Origin: a virus
DNA: 30,719 nt
Virus record (IMG/VR): IMGVR_UViG_3300018080_000442
Coordinates: 1 to 30,719 of that record
Reading direction: 5' to 3' (one strand)
A program made the translations under genes and the position numbers. The notes below the pieces were generated by a model. The model had not been told where the DNA came from. It saw only the letters and a list, made by a program, of their open reading frames with translations, and ran no database searches. Positions 17,309-23,165 of the stretch are shown in pieces; the stretch's first letter is position 1, and each line of letters starts with the position of its first letter.

Positions 17309-17400
17309 GTAAGATGGGAAAAGTGGGATTTTTGTGTGAGTGTCAATTCTTCGGTGGGTGGCTTGGTCAGGCCAGAGTAGTGGCCCAGACCCCCGACCCC

Positions 17401-17579
17401 TTGACAACCAGTAGACAAGCCCTAGACATAAGGCGATTATGAGCCAATAACTACGTTTGAAATGTGCCAAGCCCCTAGACATAGGCAGGCTACTTGACAT
17501 AATGTTAGTAGCAATTCTAGCATTGGCTATAAACCAGCCATGCAATAGACTTGACATTGCTAGCCAGATATGCTAGACT
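17401..17579 (+). promoter_or_regulatory. Tandem promoter cluster upstream of the 195-aa gene
   Basis: Three TTGACA boxes occur: 17401 (16-nt spacer to TAGACA), 17494 (18-nt spacer to TAGCAT) and 17551 (17-nt spacer to TAGACT at 17574-17579). The last is best and contains the CAGATATGC element also seen at 18472 and 22831. An imperfect direct repeat, CAAGCCC(C)TAGACATA(A)GGC, occurs near 17417 and 17469. The 17580-17653 leader is unusually GC-rich. The rest of 17231-17400 holds no recognisable gene. Confidence 0.6.
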
Positions 17580-17653
17580 TGCCTTGACCGTTGAATGACG
17601 GCCGGCGAGCGCCATGCCCGCCCGCACGTTAAAAACTAAATACGGAGGTTGAA

Positions 17654-18241
17654 ATGGCTGTAGCAAGTTTAGAATTGATCGTGGCAGGTATGACGGACGA
17701 GGAGCTCCAAGCGTACGCCGAGCGTAGTAAAGAAAACCAGCCGCTAGTGGACGCTATAGCGGAAGTGGTAACAAAGCGTACGGCAGAGCGGGAGGCAGCC
17801 AAGGCGATAGAAGCATACCACAAGGCTGTTGATAAGCTAGTCAGAAGTCTACCTGCGCCTCCCCCAGAGGTCAAAAACCTCTACTTCGAATACGGCGATC
17901 ACGATGTGCCCACAGGAGGGGAAGTGGAGGTTAAAAATCCGGAGACAGGGGAAGTGGAAAAAGTCCAAGCCGTCATCAGCCAGAAGTCCTGGGTGCTAAC
18001 CACAAATAAGGCAATGAAAGTAGGCACAGACAAGATGACGACGCCCACAGTCGGAAAGCTGGCAATCCGTGTTAGCAAGATCGGCCAGCCAAATGCCGAC
18101 GGTAACCGCACCCTGACACCTATTGGCGAATTTGCTAATGGCACGATTGCCTGCAATACCTTGGGGTTGACAATTGGCAAACAATCCGCTAATCTTGTTC
18201 TTCGCAACAGTGGCTACCACGTGGAAAACATTGTAGCCTAG
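17654..18241 (+). CDS. Unknown early protein, 195 aa, likely highly expressed
   Basis: ATG at 17654 follows ACGGAGGTTGAA. Residues 1-75 form a charged helical, coiled-coil-like region (MTDEELQAYAERSKENQP...); after a PAPPPE linker, residues 80-195 look beta-rich with a conserved-looking C-terminal block (GEFANGTIACNTLGL, ANLVLRNSGYHVENI). I do not recognise the family. The gene is a single cistron between a promoter cluster and a strong terminator, and its codon use is richer in GCC, ATC and CG than its neighbours, as expected for high expression or a different origin. Confidence 0.8.
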   Translation: MAVASLELIVAGMTDEELQAYAERSKENQPLVDAIAEVVTKRTAEREAAKAIEAYHKAVDKLVRSLPAPPPEVKNLYFEYGDHDVPTGGEVEVKNPETGEVEKVQAVISQKSWVLTTNKAMKVGTDKMTTPTVGKLAIRVSKIGQPNADGNRTLTPIGEFANGTIACNTLGLTIGKQSANLVLRNSGYHVENIVA

Positions 18242-18254
18242 ATTCAACTAAATG

Positions 18255-18290
18255 AGGCTGCCAGTGGCATGGGCTGGCAGCCTTATTTTT
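18255..18290 (+). terminator. Intrinsic terminator after the 195-aa gene
   Basis: A perfect 10-bp stem, AGGCTGCCAG (18255-18264) with CTGGCAGCCT (18274-18283), is followed by TATTTTT. It ends the single-gene unit 14 nt past the stop codon. Confidence 0.85.
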
Positions 18291-18314
18291 ATGTCAAGTT
18301 TACCTATCTACCAG

Positions 18315-18407
18315 ACTAGCCCAGAACTATCAGGCTGCTAGTATAGGGAAGGAGTGTCACAATCTAGTTGCCATCCATGACTAGCCACTAGCCTGATTTT
18401 ACTAGCC
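18315..18407 (+). repeat. Four ACTAGCC direct repeats and a hairpin in the early intergenic region
   Basis: ACTAGCC occurs at 18315-18321, 18380-18386, 18387-18393 and 18401-18407. A stem ATCAGGCT/AGCCTGAT (18329-18336/18390-18397) spans part of the cluster, with CTAGT/ACTAG nested inside. This gene-free 230-nt stretch lies between the terminator at 18290 and the promoter at 18472; the repeats could be protein-binding sites (operator or iteron-like). Confidence 0.55.
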
Positions 18408-18471
18408 TATTAGTACCCCTACTCCTTGACCACGTTGTGTTATGTCAAGCATGGCTATTTCATCGTAGCTA

Positions 18472-18500
18472 TTGACATTGCTAGTCAGATGTGCTATCAT
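18472..18500 (+). promoter_or_regulatory. Promoter P3 of the small-gene early operon
   Basis: TTGACA (18472-18477), a 17-nt spacer containing CAGATGTGC, and TATCAT (18495-18500), with TGC as extended -10. It is nearly identical in layout to 17551 and 22831. It would drive the long run of small genes from 18545 to 22798, in which no strong terminator is seen. Confidence 0.8.
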
Positions 18501-18544
18501 ACGGGCAACGTGGTAGGATTGTAGGTACTGAAAGGAGGTAAACA

Positions 18545-18631
18545 ATGACTGCCAAGAAACTATTCGAGGCCAAGGGTTGGAAGGTTAGTGTGCTAAAGCC
18601 CAGGCCACAGTTGGGTAAGAAAAGGAGGTAA
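18545..18631 (+). CDS. Basic micropeptide, 28 aa
   Basis: First ORF after promoter P3; ATG at 18545 follows GAAAGGAGGTAAACA and TAA is at 18629-18631. The product is strongly basic (MTAKKLFEAKGW...KKRR). Its last codons AAG-AAA-AGG-AGG also form the ribosome site of the next gene 3 nt away. The excellent ribosome site favours translation, but function is unknown and a leader-peptide role is possible. Confidence 0.6.
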   Translation: MTAKKLFEAKGWKVSVLKPRPQLGKKRR

Positions 18632-18634
18632 ACA

Positions 18635-18805
18635 ATGGATGTCCAGATCAAAGATGGTAAGTTACACATTGAGACTCTGATCGAGCCAGGAAGACCCTCC
18701 AAGACTGGTAGTGGGGATAACCTCGTTGTTGCCAGTACTGGTGGGTTTTTACCAATCCCAGGATCAGATATCAGAGTCAATCTTGTAGCCATAAAGCGGA
18801 GGTAG
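18635..18805 (+). CDS. Small early protein, 56 aa
   Basis: ATG at 18635 follows AAAAGGAGGTAAACA. The product (MDVQIKDGKLHIETLI...) has an opening beta-hairpin-like pattern, a Gly/Ser-rich middle and a C-terminal strand VNLVAIKRR whose final codons make the next ribosome site (CGGAGG). No family is recognised. Confidence 0.7.
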   Translation: MDVQIKDGKLHIETLIEPGRPSKTGSGDNLVVASTGGFLPIPGSDIRVNLVAIKRR

Positions 18806-18809
18806 AAGG

Positions 18810-18992
18810 ATGTCACAACCAGTATGTAGCAAGTGTAACTTCCCACTGTTTGATGACAACACTAACCATAGCAGGGGTGGGCAGGTCAAGTGGTGTGATG
18901 CCTGCTGGAGAGACTACTGGCACAAGGAAAGGTACATGGAACTGAGACGGATGGGGGTGACAATGGTGCTTCCACCCAGACCAGTTGGTTAA
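18810..18992 (+). CDS. Small zinc-finger protein, 60 aa
   Basis: ATG at 18810 follows CGGAGGTAGAAGG. C-S-K-C near the N-terminus and C-D-A-C about 22 residues later give a four-cysteine zinc site around a His-rich loop, and an aromatic/basic helix follows (WRDYWHKERYMELRR). It looks like an HNH-proximal or ribbon-type fold but lacks a visible HNH catalytic set. Nucleic-acid binding is inferred. Confidence 0.7.
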   Translation: MSQPVCSKCNFPLFDDNTNHSRGGQVKWCDACWRDYWHKERYMELRRMGVTMVLPPRPVG

Positions 18993-19023
18993 CCCAAATC
19001 CTGTTCCCTCCTTGTTAACAGGT

Positions 19024-19063
19024 GTGGAGTACTTAGGTTGCCAGGCTTGCCTCGGTACTCCAC
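19024..19063 (+). other. RNA hairpin before the membrane micropeptide gene
   Basis: A perfect 9-bp stem GTGGAGTAC (19024-19032) / GTACTCCAC (19055-19063) encloses a 22-nt loop. Just upstream CCTGTT...AACAGG forms a second small hairpin. The stem ends 10 nt before an AAGGAGG ribosome site and no T-run follows, so a translational control or RNA-processing element is more likely than a terminator. Confidence 0.55.
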
Positions 19064-19085
19064 GCAAGGGAATAAGGAGGTCTCA

Positions 19086-19163
19086 ATGTTTTACCTATTC
19101 ATTATTGGCTACACTGGAGTGAACTTGGGTCTAGTATTAGCATTAGCCCTGAAAGTATGGTAA
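19086..19163 (+). CDS. Single-span membrane micropeptide, 25 aa
   Basis: ATG at 19086 follows AATAAGGAGGTCTCA; TAA is at 19161-19163. Almost the whole product is one hydrophobic helix (MFYLFIIGYTGVNLGLVLAL...) ending in K-V-W, long enough to span a membrane. With such a strong ribosome site it is likely translated. Possible roles include modulating a host membrane protein or superinfection exclusion, but this is conjecture. Confidence 0.6.
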   Translation: MFYLFIIGYTGVNLGLVLALALKVW

Positions 19164-19183
19164 TAAGGAGTAGGAGGTTGACA

Positions 19184-19297
19184 ATGGCACGCTGTAGTAA
19201 ATGCAAGCAGAAGAAGACTCCACTACACAAGAGATTTGGAGGTGTACTGTGTGATGACTGCCTGAAGGTCTACCAAGAACTGACAGGAAAGGAGTAG
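19184..19297 (+). CDS. Zinc-finger microprotein, 37 aa
   Basis: ATG at 19184 is preceded by TAGGAGGTTGACA. The protein has C-S-K-C at residues 4-7 and C-D-D-C at 23-26, a compact four-Cys zinc knuckle with a basic loop (KQKKTPLHKR) and a short C-terminal helix. It lies between two well-supported genes with typical 4-20 nt gaps. Function unknown; nucleic-acid binding likely. Confidence 0.65.
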   Translation: MARCSKCKQKKTPLHKRFGGVLCDDCLKVYQELTGKE

Positions 19298-19301
19298 AAC
19301 A

Positions 19302-19601
19302 ATGGAACCTGGAAGCGATGAGTTCCTTCGTATGCTTGGCATACCAGAGAAGGATTGGGAAGAGATCAGAGGTGCTACGAATAAGCAGGCTGATCTAGAT
19401 GCCTTGTTGGATGAGACAGAAGGCAAGCAATTGCCAGAGGGTAACAGACAGATCATTACCTTGGCTTGTTCTAAGGCTGCTCAGGCTTACCCTGCGCTGT
19501 TCGTATGTGCGCCTTATGTCTCTATCCTCTGTGAGTTGGCCTACTGGTTGGGTCACAAGAGCGGAGTCCAGGACGAGAAGCTCGAATCAATGATGAGATA
19601 G
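19302..19601 (+). CDS. Hypothetical early protein, 99 aa
   Basis: ATG at 19302 follows AAAGGAGTAGAACA. The N-terminal half is acidic and helical (EKDWEEIRGATNKQADLDALLDE); the second half has an amphipathic/hydrophobic stretch (residues 60-85, AAQAYPALFVCAPYVSILCELAYWLG) that could be a membrane helix or a buried core. No family recognised. Confidence 0.7.
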   Translation: MEPGSDEFLRMLGIPEKDWEEIRGATNKQADLDALLDETEGKQLPEGNRQIITLACSKAAQAYPALFVCAPYVSILCELAYWLGHKSGVQDEKLESMMR

Positions 19602-19610
19602 GTGAATGTT

Positions 19611-20003
19611 ATGGATACTTTGAGTGCCTTCGCTAGGGGGCAAGCAACCAGAGAAAGACCGCTATCAGTAGTAACAGTAACGTTCGTGAAAGATTGGTAT
19701 GATCCCAGAATGGTTTTTGACTGGGAGCTTGCAGCCAGACTGATCAAAGAACAGAAACCTATGGTAGCTAGAGCTGGTCTGAGAGGTGATTGGGGATGGA
19801 CAGGAGGAAATATATGGGAGAATGGTGCTCCTGTTCCCAAAGACCAGACATATACCTATCTGGCTAGTACATGGGCGGTACCTGAACTTGATCTCGATGG
19901 GGAGATAATCCAGTGTTACCGAATGATGTCTGAGGTTCCGTCATGGGATTCAGGCACATACTGGCCCGAAGAAGCGTTGGAAATTGTGTCAAGAGGTGAT
20001 TGA
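19611..20003 (+). CDS. Hypothetical early protein sharing TFVKDWYDPR with a late gene, 130 aa
   Basis: I start at ATG 19611, spaced from TAGGTGA; a GTG at 19602 would add three residues. The product is Trp-rich (GDWGWTGGNIW, YLASTWAVPEL) with no known domain. Its residues TFVKDWYDPR are identical to part of the late gene at 995-1294, and bases 19679-19709 match the reverse complement of 1100-1130 at 30 of 31 positions. The next gene begins 2 nt after its stop. Confidence 0.7.
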   Translation: MDTLSAFARGQATRERPLSVVTVTFVKDWYDPRMVFDWELAARLIKEQKPMVARAGLRGDWGWTGGNIWENGAPVPKDQTYTYLASTWAVPELDLDGEIIQCYRMMSEVPSWDSGTYWPEEALEIVSRGD

Positions 20004-20004
20004 A

Positions 20005-20295
20005 ATGAGACAACAGCGTTGTCCGAACTGCGGTAGTATCCCACAGCACATTGGGTTTGACCTAGCAGGTAATGGTATCTACCATTGCCTAGCTCAGTTG
20101 ACCCGAATGAAGCGAACCAGAGATGGGATAATTGTCCACGGGATGATTCCATGTGACTCAGGGTTCCAGTCCATTAGGGGTATTCTCAAGCCCATTGAGG
20201 TAGCCTACATGGAAGCTGAGAAAGAGACCGAAGACGGTGAGAAGAAGAGGACAACTGATACCGTGCAGTTTCGGACGTTAATCGAGATAACTTAA
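20005..20295 (+). CDS. Zinc-ribbon-like early protein, 96 aa
   Basis: The start at 20005 (MRQQRCPNCGS) follows AAGAGGTGATTGAA; an upstream in-frame TTG is unlikely. C-P-N-C near the N-terminus plus later Cys/His (HCLAQL; IPCDSG) could complete a zinc site. The C-terminal half is charged and helical (MEAEKETEDGEKKRTT). Role unknown. Confidence 0.7.
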   Translation: MRQQRCPNCGSIPQHIGFDLAGNGIYHCLAQLTRMKRTRDGIIVHGMIPCDSGFQSIRGILKPIEVAYMEAEKETEDGEKKRTTDTVQFRTLIEIT

Positions 20296-20305
20296 TAGGT
20301 GATTC

Positions 20306-20370
20306 TGGCCACTACTTAGGACTTGGAGATCTGGGGCGAAGGTCAAAACTTGGGTGCTAGGTAGTGGTCA
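20306..20370 (+). other. Long-stem RNA hairpin in intergenic region
   Basis: Bases 20306-20319 pair with 20357-20370 over 14 continuous base pairs, two of them G-U, around a 37-nt loop. No T-run follows and the next gene's GAGGAGG ribosome site lies 23 nt downstream. The wobble pairs suggest the stem is maintained as RNA. It could be a regulatory leader, processing site or small RNA. Confidence 0.6.
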
Positions 20371-20401
20371 GGCATGACTCATTAAGGAGAGGAGGTTAAC
20401 C

Positions 20402-20644
20402 ATGTTTGTCTGTAGGGAAGACGACAGTGGATTCATTCCAATCACCATTGTACTAGAGTCACAAGAAGAAGCAGATACCATGTGGCATAAACTAAACTGT
20501 AATAGTGATTGGAGAGAGTACCTGAGAAGGCGTGGCATAGCAACTGACGAAGGGCTAGACCCATTCCAAAGACATACAACGAGGATGTGGACAGATTTTG
20601 ACAGGGTTTACCAACCTAGTATTGGAGGTGACAGATTTGGGTAG
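20402..20644 (+). CDS. Hypothetical early protein, 80 aa
   Basis: ATG at 20402 follows GAGAGGAGGTTAACC. The product starts with a beta-type segment (FIPITIVLES) followed by helices with many charged and aromatic residues (MWHKLNCNSDWREYLRRR). No catalytic motif or known family is apparent. Its stop overlaps the start of the next gene. Confidence 0.7.
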   Translation: MFVCREDDSGFIPITIVLESQEEADTMWHKLNCNSDWREYLRRRGIATDEGLDPFQRHTTRMWTDFDRVYQPSIGGDRFG

Positions 20645-20873
20645 AGAGCAGTATGATGAAGGAGTAAACGAGCTAGTAGCTTGGGCTATAAGGAAGGAGT
20701 GGTTCCCCCTCGGACACCATAAAGGTGAGGTAGTTGGGGTCTACTCCTTTCTGACTCCCAAGGGAACACTCGTTGAGGTTACACATGATCTGAACGGGAA
20801 CATCATCAAGGTCGAGACTGAGACAAGTGAATGGATTCCAGGAGAAGGAGGGTTGCAAGATGAGAGACACTAG
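20637..20873 (+). CDS. Small early protein, probable paralogue of the next gene, 78 aa
   Basis: No ATG fits; TTG at 20637 is spaced 9 nt from GGAGG (20623-20627) and overlaps the upstream stop by 8 nt, so I choose it. The product has a helical start and a beta-rich end with VYSFLTPKGTLVEV followed by G-N-I-I-K-V-E. The following gene shows the same layout (TYITPMGDIVEVEY...TIQRIE), suggesting tandem duplication. Function unknown. Confidence 0.6.
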   Translation: MGREQYDEGVNELVAWAIRKEWFPLGHHKGEVVGVYSFLTPKGTLVEVTHDLNGNIIKVETETSEWIPGEGGLQDERH

Positions 20874-21087
20874 GTTGATTGGAGGTTTCCATGAGTGGGC
20901 TAAAGAACATGGATGGGTCTGGGCTATGGAGTCTCCGTTGGTGATGAGGGAGGATGTTGAAAGGAGATACAGGTTTTACCACCGATGGTCAAGATACAGA
21001 ACCTACATTACCCCAATGGGAGACATCGTCGAGGTAGAGTACTATGGCCCAGGAACCAGAACAATCCAACGTATAGAAAGGAGGTGA
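20860..21087 (+). CDS. Small early protein, paralogue-like partner, 75 aa
   Basis: ATG at 20860 follows GAAGGAGGGTTGCAAG and overlaps the upstream gene by 14 nt. The N-terminus reads LIGGFHEWAKEHGWVW; the C-terminal half, with T-P-M-G-D-I-V-E-V-E, aligns by eye with the previous gene. The basic end IERR is encoded by codons that also form the next ribosome site (AAAGGAGGTGA). No known domain. Confidence 0.7.
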   Translation: MRDTRLIGGFHEWAKEHGWVWAMESPLVMREDVERRYRFYHRWSRYRTYITPMGDIVEVEYYGPGTRTIQRIERR

Positions 21088-21092
21088 TAAAG

Positions 21093-21338
21093 ATGGAGTT
21101 CAAATTGGTAAAGAGGGAAGAGATTCCCACTCTCCCCCGTAAGTGGGCTGATATCCTGAGGAGTTTGGATGATGAGAATGCTGCGGTACTGGAACTTTCT
21201 TCTGTAGAAGAGGTAGAGAAGGTTCGTGGATTTCTCTATAACAGCAGTATCTACATCAGAGTTCCTATCCATACAAGGAGTTCCCGCAGGAATGGCAGCT
21301 TCGATCTCTTTGTGTGGAAGAGAGGAGGTGATGAATGA
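21093..21338 (+). CDS. Hypothetical early protein, 81 aa
   Basis: ATG at 21093 follows AAAGGAGGTGATAAAG. The product is helical with a charged core (VKREEIPTLPRKWADIL; SSVEEVEKVRGFLY) and ends KRGGDE, codons that contain the next gene's AGGAGGTGATGA ribosome site. It overlaps that gene by 4 nt (ATGA). The family is unrecognised. Confidence 0.7.
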   Translation: MEFKLVKREEIPTLPRKWADILRSLDDENAAVLELSSVEEVEKVRGFLYNSSIYIRVPIHTRSSRRNGSFDLFVWKRGGDE

Positions 21339-21748
21339 ACTTCAGGATCAGGACTGTAGGTAGCAAACCAATGGGTGGGCTGAAGGTGACGGGTGTTAGA
21401 TACCTGCCTATTGGGGATGGAGTGGAGGTTGCATGGGTTGGGAAGGACTCAACAGGTGCAGTTGTTCTGGCTGTACCATCTAATTGTAAACCATACATGG
21501 AGTATGGAGTATTAAAGATGAAGAAAGGAGGTGATAGTATGCTTACTGAGAAGCGGTATACCTATTGGGTAGATGGGTGGAACATGGCTAACTGCCCCAC
21601 ACCAACAACTGATAAACAGGCTGTCTACGATGCGGCTGAGGATGCAGCCATAGAATCGGGGAGGAAAGTGCATGTACTGGAGACAACAGCAGTCTGTGTG
21701 ATGGAAGCACCGGAGCCAGTGCTTGTTCCTGCTTGGCACCCAATCTAG
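21335..21748 (+). CDS. Apparent in-frame fusion of two small early genes, 137 aa
   Basis: ATG at 21335 overlaps the previous stop. Residues 1-63 look like one small beta-rich protein. Residues 62-68 (KMKKGGD) are encoded by DNA carrying a perfect AAAGGAGGTGATAGT ribosome site, followed by an in-frame ATG at 21539 that would give a separate 69-residue protein (MLTEKRYTYW...). Everywhere else in this operon such a KxGGD/ribosome-site junction coincides with a stop codon; here there is none. Both the 137-aa form and an internally started 69-aa form may be made. The C-terminal domain resembles no known family. Confidence 0.65.
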   Translation: MNFRIRTVGSKPMGGLKVTGVRYLPIGDGVEVAWVGKDSTGAVVLAVPSNCKPYMEYGVLKMKKGGDSMLTEKRYTYWVDGWNMANCPTPTTDKQAVYDAAEDAAIESGRKVHVLETTAVCVMEAPEPVLVPAWHPI

Positions 21749-21762
21749 CAGGTAGTCTGTGA

Positions 21763-21788
21763 CTATGCCTCAGTACGCTGGGGCATAG
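21763..21788 (+). other. Stable 11-bp RNA hairpin with TACG loop
   Basis: CTATGCCTCAG (21763-21773) pairs with CTGGGGCATAG (21778-21788), one G-U pair, around a four-base loop TACG (UNCG type). No T-run follows, so it is not a typical terminator; it may protect or process the operon mRNA between 21748 and the gene at 21817. Confidence 0.55.
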
Positions 21789-21816
21789 CGACAGGTTACT
21801 TAACTGGAGGTATATT

Positions 21817-21969
21817 GTGGATGAAGGAAGCAGGGCTGATGTACTGGCACGGATTGAGGAGATAACTCAACTGTTGGATTTCTTTGTCTTGTCTGATCTT
21901 GACCAAAGAGATTTGTTGAAGGCAGAGAAGCTGCGACTCCAAGCCAGGTTGGAAGAAGATTTAGAGTAA
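21817..21969 (+). CDS. Small coiled-coil protein, GTG start, 50 aa
   Basis: GTG at 21817 stands 6 nt after GGAGG (21806-21810), and the frame runs to TAA at 21967-21969, followed directly by the next ribosome site. The product (MDEGSRADVLARIEEI...LQARLEEDLE) is acidic and fully helical with Leu heptads, consistent with a dimerising coiled coil. An ATG at 21821 in another frame encodes only 14 residues and is rejected. Confidence 0.6.
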   Translation: MDEGSRADVLARIEEITQLLDFFVLSDLDQRDLLKAEKLRLQARLEEDLE

Positions 21970-21980
21970 GGAGGTGCTTT

Positions 21981-22388
21981 ATGCAAGAGCAGTCCAAGGA
22001 GATGTGTAGGTTGAGGTGTGGTAACTGTACATTCAACTTCATCAGGAGCTACGAAGAAGGAGGCAAGCTTAATACCCCATGCCCATGTTGTGGAGGACGG
22101 GGTACATCAATGATAGTTGACATTTGGTCAGAAGGTGGTACTGTTAACCAGTGGTTTGTTCCCGAAGAGGAAGAGGAAGAGGTAGAGGTAGAGGCGGAGT
22201 TCATGACTAGCCATGGCCGTATATTCCTAACTGATCCTCTACCAGAGGATCATGAACCAATTCTTGGGTTGAGAATGGTTAGGAGATGTCACACACAGGA
22301 ATGTATGGCAATCATGGTCTACACAGGTAATGATGGGGACGGAGGTTGCAGTGGTTTTCCTGGGTGGATATGTGAGGAGCATTTATAA
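21981..22388 (+). CDS. Multi-cysteine zinc-binding early protein, 135 aa
   Basis: ATG at 21981 follows TAAGGAGGTGCTTT. C-x-x-C pairs near residues 13-16 (CGNC) and 34-37 (CPCC) form a zinc ribbon. A Glu-rich linker (about 62-74, EEEEEEVEVEAEF) separates it from a second Cys/His-containing part (RRCHTQECMA; GGCSGFPGWICEEH). Two metal sites are plausible. It could bridge nucleic acid and protein partners, but no function is known. Confidence 0.75.
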   Translation: MQEQSKEMCRLRCGNCTFNFIRSYEEGGKLNTPCPCCGGRGTSMIVDIWSEGGTVNQWFVPEEEEEEVEVEAEFMTSHGRIFLTDPLPEDHEPILGLRMVRRCHTQECMAIMVYTGNDGDGGCSGFPGWICEEHL

Positions 22389-22401
22389 AAGGAGGGTTAA
22401 A

Positions 22402-22599
22402 ATGTTTCTAGTTGTAGACGAGTATAACCAAATTGTTAAGGAGTTTGAGACCCTTGATCAGGCAGAGCGAGAAGTGCTTAACCTCCTCAATGAAGAGGAA
22501 GATTATGAGTACGAGTCGGGAGATGATGATATAAAGGTCTATGAGCTGAAGAGAGAGGTTAAATTCAAAGTAAACCCAAGAATAGTGTGGGAGGAATAG
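22402..22599 (+). CDS. Small acidic early protein, 65 aa
   Basis: The start at 22402 (MFLVVDEYNQIVKEF) is favoured by AAAAGGAGGGTTAAA; the longer frame from 22330 overlaps the upstream gene. The product has an N-terminal beta strand, a helix, and an acidic middle (NEEEDYEYESGDDD). The next gene opens similarly (MFIVVAEDQEA), so the two may be diverged paralogues. Function unknown. Confidence 0.7.
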   Translation: MFLVVDEYNQIVKEFETLDQAEREVLNLLNEEEDYEYESGDDDIKVYELKREVKFKVNPRIVWEE

Positions 22600-22603
22600 A
22601 CAA

Positions 22604-22798
22604 ATGTTTATTGTAGTAGCAGAGGATCAGGAAGCAACCATTTGTGAAGAACTAGGGGAGGTTATGCACGCAGTATATATCCACTGTGAGGTGGAGAAGA
22701 TTCCACACCACGAGCTAAGGATTTTCCTCGCTGAGGAGATTAGTGTTGACTTTGAGGAATATCCCTCAGTGAAGCATCTTCCTGCAACTACCCCTTAG
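22604..22798 (+). CDS. Small acidic early protein, 64 aa
   Basis: ATG at 22604 follows GGGAGGAATAGACAA, 4 nt after the previous stop. The product is acidic with several His (IPHHELRIFL) and starts like its neighbour. It is the last gene before promoter P4 of the ubiquitin-like operon. Function unknown. Confidence 0.7.
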   Translation: MFIVVAEDQEATICEELGEVMHAVYIHCEVEKIPHHELRIFLAEEISVDFEEYPSVKHLPATTP

Positions 22799-22830
22799 TT
22801 ATGTAAAGCATGGCTATATTAAAATTGGGC

Positions 22831-22859
22831 TTGACATAACACATCAGATGTGTTATGCT
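22831..22859 (+). promoter_or_regulatory. Promoter P4 of the ubiquitin-like operon, with internal palindrome
   Basis: TTGACA (22831-22836), a 17-nt spacer and TATGCT (22854-22859), with TGT as extended -10. The spacer holds a perfect inverted repeat ACACATC-A-GATGTGT (22839-22853), a likely operator. Its right half, GATGTG, is shared with promoters at 18472 and 26172. The upstream AAGCATGGCTAT also occurs upstream of P3. Confidence 0.85.
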
Positions 22860-22919
22860 TTGACTATCCGTGGGTGCGTAGGTTTTGACCTAAGTTATGC
22901 CCCAGAAAGGAGGTTACCT

Positions 22920-23165
22920 ATGACTAGGTGGGGACAAAATCCTGAGATCGTAAACATCGAGACCGGACGTGGCGACTCCATTTCGGCAGAGGTTGGAACC
23001 AGCTTTGTTGCCGCAGTGGAAGCTGCCGCATCTCAGGCCAATTATGGGGGATACTTCCGAGTGTTCCTCAATGGCGCTGAGATCATCGACCCCGATGCCG
23101 CTCCTGCCACCATCGAGGCTGGGATGCGGATTCAGATTACCTCTTTTGACAAGGTAGGAGTGTAG
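22920..23165 (+). CDS. Ubiquitin-like (beta-grasp) modifier protein, 81 aa
   Basis: ATG at 22920 follows GAAAGGAGGTTACCT, about 60 nt after promoter P4. Size and pattern fit a ubiquitin/ThiS/MoaD-like beta-grasp fold: N-terminal hairpin (VNIETGRGDSISAEVG), a central helix (SFVAAVEAAASQA), then FRVFLNGAEII and a closing MRIQITSFDKVGV, as in PRTRC-C-type modifiers. The C-terminus ends Gly80-Val81 rather than Gly-Gly, so trimming of Val by the neighbouring JAMM protease could expose a terminal Gly (inference). Codons are GC-rich relative to neighbours, as expected for an abundant modifier. The E2, E1 and JAMM genes follow. Confidence 0.75.
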   Translation: MTRWGQNPEIVNIETGRGDSISAEVGTSFVAAVEAAASQANYGGYFRVFLNGAEIIDPDAAPATIEAGMRIQITSFDKVGV

